Shown: one piece after another, positions 32,456 to 41,045 of the stretch
Position numbering within the stretch: the first letter of the stretch is position 1
Layout of the letters: each line of letters opens with the position of its first letter
From: an uncultured Pelagibacteraceae bacterium
GTDB lineage: Bacteria; Pseudomonadota; Alphaproteobacteria; Pelagibacterales; Pelagibacteraceae
Assembly (NCBI GenBank): GCA_902595535.1
Contig: CACJQI010000004.1
Coordinates: forward strand, 1 to 64,000
Direction: 5' to 3'
DNA length: 64,000 nucleotides
The notes under the pieces: model-generated
Told to the model about the DNA's origin: nothing
What the model saw: only the letters and a program-made list of their open reading frames with translations
The model's database searches: none
Made by a program: the position numbers and the translations under genes

Positions 32456-32982
32456 TGAAAAATTATAATTATGAAATTTTAAAAAGTATGAAATTGTTAG
32501 AAATGCAGAAAAATTCTATATTTTTAGGTCAATCAGTTGAATATCCGGGAAACTTAATCTATAAAACGCTTGCTAAAATAAAAAATAAAAAAAAGTTAGA
32601 ACTTCCAGTATTCGAAGATGTACAAATGGGTATGTCTATTGGTCTTGCATTTGAGGGTTTTTTACCAATTTCAACTTACCCAAGATTTGATTTTTTATTA
32701 TTAGCCCTTAATCAAATGATTAATCATTTAGATAAAATACCTATAATTTCAAATGAGCAATTTTTCCCAAAAGTAATAGTAAGAGTTCTTGTTGGGTCTA
32801 AAATTCCACTTAATGCTGGAGAACAACATACACAAAATTATGTAAAACAAATAAAAGAAATGTGTAAAACAATAAATGTGTTTGATTTAAAAAAAGGGTA
32901 TCAAGTATACAAGTCTTATCAAAAAGCTATTAAATCAAAAAAATCATCTTTAATGGTTGAATATTCAGAAGAATTCAAATGA
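32455..32982 (+). CDS. Thiamine-diphosphate enzyme, E1-beta-like subunit, Pyr domain only
   Basis: 175 residues from the ATG at 32455, chosen over a GTG at 32440 because it forms a TAATG junction with the alpha-like gene. The pyrimidine-binding domain is recognisable: catalytic Glu54 in P-V-F-E-D-V-Q-M-G-M-S-I-G-L-A-F-E-G and an aromatic-rich Y-P-R-F-D-F-L-L-L-A segment. G-E-Q-H-T-Q-N matches the E1 beta g-x-Q-H-S region. The whole C-terminal transketolase domain (about 130 residues) is absent, since the next gene starts at 32979. With the alpha-like gene it makes a minimal two-domain ThDP enzyme. Confidence 0.75.
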   Translation: MKNYNYEILKSMKLLEMQKNSIFLGQSVEYPGNLIYKTLAKIKNKKKLELPVFEDVQMGMSIGLAFEGFLPISTYPRFDFLLLALNQMINHLDKIPIISNEQFFPKVIVRVLVGSKIPLNAGEQHTQNYVKQIKEMCKTINVFDLKKGYQVYKSYQKAIKSKKSSLMVEYSEEFK

Positions 32983-34145
32983 AATATAATCTTATTTCAG
33001 ATAATTGGGGAAGTGAAGAAATAAAAGCAATTAAAAAAGTAATTAACTCAGGTGTTTATACATATCGTGGTAAATATGTGAAACAATTTGAAAAAAAATT
33101 TGCAAAATTTTTTAATTCAAAATATGCAGCAATGGTTAATTCAGGTTCGTCAGCAAACCTTATAGCAGTTGCAAGTTTATTTTTTAAAAAAGACAGACCT
33201 TTAAAAAGTGGAGACGAAGTAATAGTACCTGCTTTGGCCTGGAGCACTACTTATAATCCACTTCAACAATATGGTTTAAAACTTAGAATAGTTGACATTA
33301 ATTTAGAAACTTTAAATGTTGATGTTAATGATGTTATTAATGCAGTAACAAAAAAAACAAAAGCGATTGTTGCAGTTAGTATTTTAGGAAATCCTGTAGA
33401 ATTAAAAAAATTAAAAAAATTTTGTTTAAAAAAAAAGATATATTTAATTGAAGACAATTGTGAATCTATGGGTGCGATGATTAATGAAAAATATACAGGC
33501 ACATATGGTATTGTAAATACCTTCAGCACCTTTTTTTCTCATCATATATCAACAATAGAAGGTGGTGTAATATTAACAAATAATTCAGAAATATATGAAC
33601 TTATTTTATCATTAAGATCTCATGGATGGACAAGAGATAACAGTACTGAATTTAAACTTAAAAAATTTCAAACTACATATGAAGATTATAGTTTTGTTTT
33701 GCCAGGATACAATGTAAGACCAAACAATATTTATGCAGCAGTAGGAATTGAACAATTAAAAAAATTAAATAAATTTCTTAAAATAAGAAGAGAAAATCAT
33801 AATTATTTCTTTAAACTTTTTTCCAAAGATAAAAGATTTATAATACAAAAATCAATTGGTAATCCATCTTTTTTTGCTTTCACATTTATACTTTCTGAAA
33901 AATTTAAATCTAAAAAGTTAAAGATTCTTAATAAATTAAAAAAAGCAAATATTGAGTATAGACTCATAACTGGTGGTAGTTTTTTAAAACATAAAGTAAA
34001 AAAATATTTTAAATATAGTGTTTATAAAAATACAAATAAAGCAGACTATTTACATAACTATGGTTTTTTTGTTGGTAATCACCCACGTGATTTAAAAAAA
34101 GAAATCCTTTATTTAAAAAATGTACTAGATAAAATAAAAATATGA
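32979..34145 (+). CDS. ColD-like PLP/PMP-dependent sugar 3-dehydratase (DegT/DnrJ family)
   Basis: 388 residues of the DegT/DnrJ/EryC1 sugar aminotransferase fold (N-S-G-S-S-A-N, P-A-L-A-W-S-T, I-E-D-N-C-E-S-M-G-A). At the Schiff-base Lys position it has His: F-F-S-H-H-I-S-T-I-E-G-G, His188. That replacement is the hallmark of 3-dehydratases such as ColD (GDP-4-keto-6-deoxymannose, also 388 residues) and DdhC/RfbH. The Cys set for the [2Fe-2S] cluster of DdhC is not seen, which favours the ColD type. It is joined by ATGA to the E1-beta-like gene before and the SDR after. Confidence 0.85.
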   Translation: MKYNLISDNWGSEEIKAIKKVINSGVYTYRGKYVKQFEKKFAKFFNSKYAAMVNSGSSANLIAVASLFFKKDRPLKSGDEVIVPALAWSTTYNPLQQYGLKLRIVDINLETLNVDVNDVINAVTKKTKAIVAVSILGNPVELKKLKKFCLKKKIYLIEDNCESMGAMINEKYTGTYGIVNTFSTFFSHHISTIEGGVILTNNSEIYELILSLRSHGWTRDNSTEFKLKKFQTTYEDYSFVLPGYNVRPNNIYAAVGIEQLKKLNKFLKIRRENHNYFFKLFSKDKRFIIQKSIGNPSFFAFTFILSEKFKSKKLKILNKLKKANIEYRLITGGSFLKHKVKKYFKYSVYKNTNKADYLHNYGFFVGNHPRDLKKEILYLKNVLDKIKI

Positions 34146-35083
34146 AAAAAATATTAATAACTGGTGGAGCTGGTTATATTGGCTCTTTGCTATGTGAATA
34201 TTTCTTAAATTCAAATTTTGATGTTACAGTTGTTGATAACTTTAATTTTTCACAAAACTCTCTAAATTCGTATTATTATAAAAAAAATTTTAAAGTTTTT
34301 AAACAAGATGTCAGAGATATTGAAAAAATAAGACCTCTCATATCTAAAAATGATATAATAATACCGCTAGCATCTCTTGTGGGTGCTCCTCTTTGTGATC
34401 TAAAAAAAAAGGAGGCAGAAGATATAAATTTAGCATCAATAATAGAGATGATTAAAATTATGTCCAAAGATCAATATATTATATACCCAACAACTAATAG
34501 TGGATATGGTGTGGGTGAAAAAAATAAATTTTGCACAGAAGAAACAAAGCTTAACCCAATTTCTCTATATGGAAAAACAAAAGTTAATGCAGAGAATTAT
34601 ATTACAGAAAATTTTGAAAACTCTACCAGATTTAGACTTGCAACTGTTTTTGGATGCTCACCAAGAATGAGATTAGATTTGTTAGTTAATGACTTTGTAT
34701 ATAGAGCAGTAAAAGACAAGTTTATTGTTTTATTTGAGGCTAACTTCAAGAGGAATTATATTCATATTAGGGATGTATGTAATGCTTTTATGTTTTCCAT
34801 AGATAATCATCAAAAAGTTAAAGGCGAAACTTTTAATTTGGGTTTGAGCAATGCTAATTTTTCAAAGAAAGAATTATGTGAAAAGATAAAAAAAATTGTA
34901 GGTGATTTTGAAATTGTTCAATCAGAGATAGGCAAAGATATTGATAAAAGAGACTACATAGTATCAAACGAAAAAATTGAAAAAAAAGGATTTAAACCTA
35001 TATTTAGTTTAGATGATGGTATTAAAGAATTAGTGAAGCTTTACAGTTTTTTAATACCTGATAAATCTATGAGAAATATATAA
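34142..35083 (+). CDS. Extended SDR nucleotide-sugar epimerase/reductase
   Basis: 313 residues with the NAD loop T-G-G-A-G-Y-I-G-S at residues 7-15, an active-site Y-G-K-T-K (Y-x-x-x-K) and the family strand A-T-V-F-G-C-S-P-R-M-R-L-D-L. The segment before the active Tyr, P-T-T-N-S-G-Y-G, lacks the Asp/Glu of 4,6-dehydratases (T-D-E-V-Y-G or S-S-E-L-Y-G), so an epimerase or reductase role is more likely. It is coupled by ATGA to the ColD-like gene and ends the plus-strand run of four. The substrate is presumably the same GDP-keto sugar. Confidence 0.8.
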   Translation: MKKILITGGAGYIGSLLCEYFLNSNFDVTVVDNFNFSQNSLNSYYYKKNFKVFKQDVRDIEKIRPLISKNDIIIPLASLVGAPLCDLKKKEAEDINLASIIEMIKIMSKDQYIIYPTTNSGYGVGEKNKFCTEETKLNPISLYGKTKVNAENYITENFENSTRFRLATVFGCSPRMRLDLLVNDFVYRAVKDKFIVLFEANFKRNYIHIRDVCNAFMFSIDNHQKVKGETFNLGLSNANFSKKELCEKIKKIVGDFEIVQSEIGKDIDKRDYIVSNEKIEKKGFKPIFSLDDGIKELVKLYSFLIPDKSMRNI

Positions 35084-35150
35084 TTAGCTGATAACTTGTA
35101 TTAATTTTTTTCTTTTTTAATAAATCTAGATAAATAAATTTGAGTCTTAT

Positions 35151-37013
35151 TTAAATTTGATAGATATTAAAATGTTTATTTTCTGCAACTTTTTTTAATT
35201 TTAAAATAGAGTTATTTGGGACAATTATATACTCAATATCATAATTTAATTTTATTTGCTCCCACTCATGTGTTTCTTTACCAGGAAAACATACATAGTT
35301 TATAAAATCATGAAAATCATTTTGTCTTAAAAAATCTATATTTTTGGCTTCTTTAATGCAAAAAATATCTATATCAGATTTATTATTTAAATTTTTTACT
35401 TTTACAGTTGCGTCAGGTATTATCCATGTGATTTCACTGTAATAAAGTGTATCTAATTTTCCATAAATATTACCACCAAATAAAACTACTTTTTTAGTAT
35501 TTATATTTCTTAATAATTCAAAATTTGAGCTATTTTTTTGGTAGTTTGTTTTGTGAAGATCGAAGATTAAAAAAAATAAAATAGATAAGATCAATAAAAA
35601 CTCAAAGAAACTGAAGTTCATTTTAAAAGAAAAATGCTCAATGTAACTAGTTTTAATAAGATTTTTATGTGTAGAGTAAAAATATAAAATTATTGATGAA
35701 ACACAAATGAACCAAATAATGATACTGTAATATTTAATATAAGAACCATAGAAACCTAAATTTGATAAATCTCTTTCACTAAAAATTATCAATCCCAATG
35801 AAAGAAATGACAATGATAATTTATAATATAATGAGATAAATCTATTATCTTTAAATTCTGAACAAACTTTAAAAAAAAATGATAAAGACAAAACTATAAA
35901 TGAAACATTATTTATATTTAAAAATCTGTTAGCAGATACTCTATCTAATTTGGTTGCAAGAAACTCACTGTAATAAAAAGCTTTACTAAAGATTATATCA
36001 GTGGAAAATAAAAATATATAAATTAAAAAAGTGCTAAAAAGAATTGGAATTAAATATTTTTTAAAATTGCTACTCTTTTTTCTAAAAGTTACAAATAAAA
36101 TTAATAATAAAATTTCATAAAAAACTAACTTAATTATAAAAAAAGATAATTCTTTATAGTCTTTATAATTATCTAGGTGAATTCTATGACCCTCTCTTAT
36201 TTTCTTATCTTGATCAGTTAATGCAAAATCTTTTTCATAGTTTCTTGTATTTTTATTATTTTCTTGATTGTTAAATTTAATCGTAAATTCACTTATGTTT
36301 TTTGAAAAGTTATCAAAAATACCTTCTTTTTTTGAACCTATTGAAAAAACAAATATAAGAGAAATAAATATGATTATAATTATAAAAAGTTTAGTTAAAT
36401 TAATTTTATATTTTTTAAAAAAGAAAATTTTTGTTAAAATTAATAAGAATATATTGAATATTCCCCATGCCGCATGAAAAAAAATATTTATTGCAAGTAT
36501 GACAAAACTACTTGATGTATTTTTGTTTATAAACAAAGCATATGATAGCAATGTTAAATACATACCAACTTGACCTAGATAATAAAAATGAGATGGATAA
36601 TATATTCCATATAAATTTGTATTAATAAATTTATGATTTAAAAGAATTAGGATAATTAAAATTGAATAATAATTTGATTTAGTAATTAATTTAGATAAAT
36701 AAAATAGGGAAATCATTGATATAAAAACATTTAGAGACTGCCATATTTGATGAATTATTATTTTATTAATACCAAGTTTAAATAATGAATGAGGTAATGA
36801 AATCTGCAAAGTCGGGTCTCCTGATACAGCACTAGACCAATGATGAAAGTAATCAATATCGAATTTTTGATACAAAATGTAAGCTAATGTTACATTTTCT
36901 TGAGGGCTTGGATTGATTAAAAAACCATATAAAAGTGAAAATAATAGTATGCCAATACCTATTTGAAATGTACTAAAATTATCTATAAAAGAATTATGTG
37001 ATTTGATATTCAA
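35151..37013 (-). CDS. Polytopic membrane protein, possible GT-C glycosyltransferase
   Basis: 620 residues with about eleven to thirteen transmembrane helices and a C-terminal soluble domain of about 120 residues. After the first helix lies Q-K-F-D-I-D-Y-F-H-H, a D-x-D in the first outer loop as in GT-C enzymes that use polyprenyl-phosphate sugars. No family is certain, and an O-antigen polymerase or ligase is another possibility. It stands alone on the minus strand between the sugar-nucleotide genes and the GT2 gene, and a polyprenol-linked donor made by that GT2 would fit. Codon use is extremely AT-rich. Confidence 0.6.
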   Translation of the reverse strand: MNIKSHNSFIDNFSTFQIGIGILLFSLLYGFLINPSPQENVTLAYILYQKFDIDYFHHWSSAVSGDPTLQISLPHSLFKLGINKIIIHQIWQSLNVFISMISLFYLSKLITKSNYYSILIILILLNHKFINTNLYGIYYPSHFYYLGQVGMYLTLLSYALFINKNTSSSFVILAINIFFHAAWGIFNIFLLILTKIFFFKKYKINLTKLFIIIIIFISLIFVFSIGSKKEGIFDNFSKNISEFTIKFNNQENNKNTRNYEKDFALTDQDKKIREGHRIHLDNYKDYKELSFFIIKLVFYEILLLILFVTFRKKSSNFKKYLIPILFSTFLIYIFLFSTDIIFSKAFYYSEFLATKLDRVSANRFLNINNVSFIVLSLSFFFKVCSEFKDNRFISLYYKLSLSFLSLGLIIFSERDLSNLGFYGSYIKYYSIIIWFICVSSIILYFYSTHKNLIKTSYIEHFSFKMNFSFFEFLLILSILFFLIFDLHKTNYQKNSSNFELLRNINTKKVVLFGGNIYGKLDTLYYSEITWIIPDATVKVKNLNNKSDIDIFCIKEAKNIDFLRQNDFHDFINYVCFPGKETHEWEQIKLNYDIEYIIVPNNSILKLKKVAENKHFNIYQI

Positions 37014-37081
37014 TTATACGTCTCGTATAGTCTAATGTTAATTAAAGAAAATATTTTAAACATAAATATATTATTTAAATT

Positions 37082-38023
37082 ATGAAATTATTATCAATTG
37101 TTTTATCTTTTCGAAATGAGGAGAAAAATATTCCATTAATTGTACATAGCATAGTTACAAATATGAAAAAAGTTGAAAATTGGAATTATGAAATTATTTT
37201 TGTTAATGATGCATCTGATGATAATTCTGAAGTTGAGATATTAAAATTACAAAAGTTTTTTAATATAAAATTGATTAATATGTCTAGAAATTTTGGAATT
37301 TCTGCATGTGTTATTGCTGGTTTTAGATATTCAAAAGGTGATGCTTTAATATATATGGATACAGATATGCAAGATCCGCCTGAGATTATTCCTGATTTAA
37401 TTAAAAAATATGAAAGTGGTTTTGAAGTTGTACATACTAGAAGAGTAGAAAGACTTGGTGAACCAATTGCTAAGTTAAGATTAACCAAATTTGCTTACAA
37501 AATAATTAATTATCTTTCTGATATTAAGCTTCCAATAGAGTCTGGTGATTTTAAACTGATATCCAAAAAGGCTGTTGAACATATCCTGAAGATGAATGAA
37601 AAAGACCCTTATATAAGAGGTTTATCAGTATGGGTTGGGTTTAACCAAAGTTTTTATGATTATGTGAGACAGCCTAGAGCTATAGGAAAATCAAAATTTA
37701 ATTTTTTTTCAAAAAATCCATATTTAGAATTCTTAAGAGCAATAACTTCTTTTAGCTCAAAACCTTTATACTTTGGAGTATTTATTGGAATTATCACAAT
37801 TTTAATTTCTTTAATTTTAATTTTCTATTCATTTATAATTAAACTTTTTAATATGTCAGTAACAGGAATTCCCTCTGTATTGATAGCAATTTCTTTCTTT
37901 TCAGGAATTATATTAATTAAATTAGGAATAATAAGCTTGTATTTAAAAAGAATATTTGATCAGACAAAAAACAGGCCAGAATATATTATTAAGGATATTA
38001 AAGAAAATAAAGATGGTGATTAA
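37082..38023 (+). CDS. GT2 polyprenyl-phosphate glycosyltransferase (GtrB/DPM1-like)
   Basis: 313 residues. The GT-A domain has L-S-F-R-N-E-E-K-N-I-P-L, F-V-N-D-A-S-D-D, and M-D-T-D-M-Q-D-P-P-E-I near residue 95 (donor/metal Asp residues). Two transmembrane helices follow at about residues 230-255 and 260-285. This is the layout of enzymes that transfer a sugar from a nucleotide to undecaprenyl phosphate at the inner face. It precedes the heptose genes, and the membrane protein at 35151 could use its product. The sugar is not predictable. Confidence 0.85.
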   Translation: MKLLSIVLSFRNEEKNIPLIVHSIVTNMKKVENWNYEIIFVNDASDDNSEVEILKLQKFFNIKLINMSRNFGISACVIAGFRYSKGDALIYMDTDMQDPPEIIPDLIKKYESGFEVVHTRRVERLGEPIAKLRLTKFAYKIINYLSDIKLPIESGDFKLISKKAVEHILKMNEKDPYIRGLSVWVGFNQSFYDYVRQPRAIGKSKFNFFSKNPYLEFLRAITSFSSKPLYFGVFIGIITILISLILIFYSFIIKLFNMSVTGIPSVLIAISFFSGIILIKLGIISLYLKRIFDQTKNRPEYIIKDIKENKDGD

Positions 38024-38074
38024 ATTGATTACATTTAATTATCAGATTCGGTTAAATTTAATCAAAATTTTGAA

Positions 38075-39265
38075 ATGAAAGTTGACGATATCGTTATATT
38101 AGTTGGCGGTAGGGGAAAAAGGATTAACAAAATCACAAAAAAAGTACCAAAGCCATTAATTAAAATTGGAAACAAACCTTTTCTTGAACAAATAATTTCT
38201 AAAGTTATTAAATATAATTTTAAGAAAATATATTTACTTTGTTCATATAAAAAAAATTTTTTTATAAAGAAATATCATAACAAAAAGATCCACAACTCAA
38301 AGGTTTTGTGTATTGATGAAGGTCAAAGTAAAGATACAGGTGGTGCACTTTATAATTTAACAAATAAAATAAAAAAAAATTTTATTTTAATGAATGGAGA
38401 TACATTTTTTGATATAAGTTTCAAACAACTTATCTCTTTTGATTTAAAAAATTATTTAGGACTAATAGCACTAACAGAATCAAAAAAATTAATTAATAAT
38501 AAAAAGCTAAATCAAATTGGATTAAATCAAAAAAAAGAAATTTTTTTTACCAAAGGTAAATCTAGCTTAGCCAGTGGTGGAATCTATTTATTTAGTCCAA
38601 AAATATTTAAATTTATAGAAAACAAAAAAACATCATTAGAAAATGATATTTTGAAAAAATTGATTAATAAAAAAAAAATAAAAGGAAATTTTTTTAAGGA
38701 AAAATTAATTGATATTGGCTCTTATAAACAGCTTAATTTTCTAAAAAAAAAAGATAATTTTATTAAAAATAAAGCTTTTTTTTTAGATAGAGATGGAGTT
38801 ATTAATATCGATAATGGTTATATATTAAAATTATCTCAATTCAAATTTTTACCAGGTATTAAGAGAGCAATTAATTTATTAAATAAAAATAATTTTCTTG
38901 TAATTGTTGTTACTAATCAAGCTTCAATTGGAAAAGGCTTAATGTCTGAGATTAGATTAAAAAATATTCATGATAAAATGAAACAAGATATTTATAGATA
39001 CAAGTCTTCATCTATTGATGATATTTATTATGCTCCGTATTATAAGTTTTCAAAAAAAAAGAAATATAGATTAAACAAAAATGATAGAAAACCCAATATA
39101 GGCATGTTTTTGAAAGCTATAGATAAATGGAATATTGATTTGAGCAAAAGTTATTTTATAGGAGATAAAAATACTGATGAAAAAGCATCATTAAAAGCAG
39201 GTATAAGATTTTATTATAAACAAAATATTTCTCTGTATAATCAGGTTCAAAAAATAATTTTATGA
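38075..39265 (+). CDS. Fusion of heptose-1-P guanylyltransferase (HddC) and heptose bisphosphatase (GmhB)
   Basis: 396 residues. The first about 230 form a nucleotidyltransferase (V-G-G-R-G-K-R-I near residue 11, P-K-P-L-I-K-I-G and M-N-G-D-T-F-F). The rest is a HAD phosphatase (F-L-D-R-D-G-V-I-N, V-V-T-N-Q-A-S-I-G-K-G and I-G-D-K-N-T-D). Together they give GmhB then HddC steps of GDP-D-glycero-D-manno-heptose synthesis. The Cys/His zinc loop normally just before R-K-P in GmhB is absent: the segment is Lys- and Tyr-rich without Cys. The stop overlaps gmhA by ATGA. Confidence 0.85.
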   Translation: MKVDDIVILVGGRGKRINKITKKVPKPLIKIGNKPFLEQIISKVIKYNFKKIYLLCSYKKNFFIKKYHNKKIHNSKVLCIDEGQSKDTGGALYNLTNKIKKNFILMNGDTFFDISFKQLISFDLKNYLGLIALTESKKLINNKKLNQIGLNQKKEIFFTKGKSSLASGGIYLFSPKIFKFIENKKTSLENDILKKLINKKKIKGNFFKEKLIDIGSYKQLNFLKKKDNFIKNKAFFLDRDGVINIDNGYILKLSQFKFLPGIKRAINLLNKNNFLVIVVTNQASIGKGLMSEIRLKNIHDKMKQDIYRYKSSSIDDIYYAPYYKFSKKKKYRLNKNDRKPNIGMFLKAIDKWNIDLSKSYFIGDKNTDEKASLKAGIRFYYKQNISLYNQVQKIIL

Positions 39266-39843
39266 GTAAAAAAATAATAGACCATTACAATGAAAGTTTA
39301 AGAGTATTTAATGAAATCTATAAAGATTTAAATAAAGTTGAAAATATTTCAAAATTTTTAATTAATAAGATAAAGAAGAATCGCAAAATTTTTGTTTATG
39401 GCAATGGTGGATCATTTTCTGATAGCTCTCACTTTGTTGGAGAGTTAACTGCAACTTATAAGAATATAAAAAGAAAACCTCTCCCTTTTATTTTGCTAGG
39501 TTCCAATATGGCTTCAGTTACTGCTTGGTCAAACGATTTCAATTTTAATGATTATATAACAAGAGAATTTTCTGCTTATGCACAGAATGGTGATGTTTTG
39601 TTTTTATTAACTACAAGCGGTGGAAATATTAAAAACAAACAATCTATAAATCTTATTAAATTAGCTAAATATTGTAAAAAAAATAAGATTCATTTGATTT
39701 CTTTTTTAGGTAAAGGTGGAGGAGAATTAATAAAATATTCAAATAAATATATATTAGTTAATTCAAAAAATACTGGATCAATACAAGAAGCACATAAAAT
39801 GTTATTACATTCAATTTGTTCATATTTAGATAATTCTTTTTAA
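39262..39843 (+). CDS. gmhA: Sedoheptulose-7-phosphate isomerase GmhA
   Basis: 193 residues, a SIS-domain isomerase. G-N-G-G-S-F-S-D-S-S-H-F-V-G-E-L (phosphate loop), the T-T-S-G-G-N-I-K-N second loop, and the E-A-H-K-M-L-L-H-S-I-C end with the metal/catalytic Glu and His match GmhA. It converts sedoheptulose 7-phosphate to D-glycero-D-manno-heptose 7-phosphate in the cytoplasm. It sits between the HddC-GmhB fusion and the HddA kinase with overlaps on both sides. The S-F-S-D-S-S-H loop deviates from the common S-A-A-D-A-Q-H. Confidence 0.92.
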   Translation: MSKKIIDHYNESLRVFNEIYKDLNKVENISKFLINKIKKNRKIFVYGNGGSFSDSSHFVGELTATYKNIKRKPLPFILLGSNMASVTAWSNDFNFNDYITREFSAYAQNGDVLFLLTTSGGNIKNKQSINLIKLAKYCKKNKIHLISFLGKGGGELIKYSNKYILVNSKNTGSIQEAHKMLLHSICSYLDNSF

Positions 39844-40823
39844 TGATAATTTGCAAGACACCTTTTAGAATTTCTTTATTTGGTGGAGGTACTGATTTTC
39901 CTAAATATTATTTAAACAACGGAGGATGTGTAATAGGTGGTGCAATTGATAAATATTCTTATGTTACAGCAAGGCATTTACCAACTGTTTTTAACTATAA
40001 GCATAAAATTGTTTGGTCAAAAAATGAAACTGTTAATAGTATAAATGAAATTTACAATCCTCCTGTAAGAGCAATACTTAAAAAATTACAAATTCAAAAA
40101 GGTTTGGAAATTCATTATCAAGGAGATTTGCAAAAAAATTCTGGACTTGGCACAAGCTCTTCATTTTGCGTTGGTTTAATCAATTCTATTAACTGTTTAT
40201 ACAAAAAAAAGATTTCAAAAAAAAAATTAGCTTTAGAGGCAACTTATATTGAACAAAAAATGCTTAAAGAAAACTGTGGTTCTCAAGATCAGATATTTGC
40301 TTCTTATGGAGGTTTTAATTTTATAAATTTTAAAAAAAATGGTGATTTTAAAGTTAATAGATTAAAAATTTCTAATAATAATTTATCAAAATTAAATAAT
40401 AATTTTTTTTTAATTTATACAGGAATTCGTAGATTTTCAAATAATGTTGAAAAAGATAAAATTCTTAATTTAAATAAAAATTTAAAGATATTAGATCAAA
40501 TTAAGGAAATGACTTTATTTTTTAAAAAAATTTTAAATAATAATAGTCCAATTGATGAAGTAGGTGAAATGCTAGATGAGTATTGGCACTTAAAAAAATC
40601 TCTTTCCAAAAAAGTTACCAACAATCGTATAAATGAAATTTATGATATAGTTTTGAAAAGTGGAGCTAGTGGAGGTAAAATAATTGGATCAGGTGGTGGA
40701 GGTTTTATTTTAGTGTACTGTAAGAAAAAATTTCAAGCAAATTTGATTAAAAATCTAAATAAATTACCTATAGTTAGGTTTAAATTTGTTAATGAGGGCA
40801 GTAAAATTATATCTAAAAACTAA
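39843..40823 (+). CDS. hddA: D-glycero-alpha-D-manno-heptose-7-phosphate kinase HddA
   Basis: 326 residues, GHMP kinase. The N-terminal P-F-R-I-S-L-F-G-G-G-T-D-F-P, the ATP loop L-G-T-S-S-S-F near residue 102 and the C-terminal S-G-A-S-G-G-K-I-I-G-S-G-G-G-G are typical of HddA. It phosphorylates C1 of the heptose 7-phosphate, committing it to the GDP-heptose route rather than ADP-heptose (HldE). It overlaps gmhA by one base (TAATG junction) and closes the operon. Confidence 0.92.
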   Translation: MIICKTPFRISLFGGGTDFPKYYLNNGGCVIGGAIDKYSYVTARHLPTVFNYKHKIVWSKNETVNSINEIYNPPVRAILKKLQIQKGLEIHYQGDLQKNSGLGTSSSFCVGLINSINCLYKKKISKKKLALEATYIEQKMLKENCGSQDQIFASYGGFNFINFKKNGDFKVNRLKISNNNLSKLNNNFFLIYTGIRRFSNNVEKDKILNLNKNLKILDQIKEMTLFFKKILNNNSPIDEVGEMLDEYWHLKKSLSKKVTNNRINEIYDIVLKSGASGGKIIGSGGGGFILVYCKKKFQANLIKNLNKLPIVRFKFVNEGSKIISKN

Positions 40824-41045
40824 ATCCTTCTCTTAATTTTTGTAAAATTAATAAATTTCACAATTTTTTTAGAATTTCTTTTTAAAGCAATTTTTTATGT
40901 TAAAAATTTTACCTTTAGAAAAGTCAGTCTTACAAATAAATAAAGACTAAAATATAAGTGAGGCAGTAAAATCTGTCCTTGCGTTGTTGAAATTTTATAT
41001 AGGAATAAAATAAATTGCTAGTTTTAAATTCTTAAACAAGATAAA
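40824..41045. other. 222-base spacer between hddA and suyB ends
   Basis: Convergent gene ends. The only structure seen is a weak hairpin AGTCTT/AAGACT near 40927-40950. No ORF above 20 codons looks real and there is no T-run terminator. Confidence 0.4.

Noticed and set aside
31817..32982. Pyruvate or acetoin dehydrogenase E1
   Set aside because: Both subunits lack large parts of E1 and there is no E2 or E3 gene nearby.
32979..34145. Ordinary sugar aminotransferase
   Set aside because: The Schiff-base Lys is replaced by His, the mark of 3-dehydratases.
34142..35083. GDP-mannose 4,6-dehydratase
   Set aside because: The Asp/Glu next to the active-site Tyr region is missing (T-T-N-S-G-Y-G).
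29279..40823. Mobile element or prophage carrying the polysaccharide genes
   Set aside because: No integrase, transposase, tRNA border or long terminal repeat was found; only a short local duplication is present.
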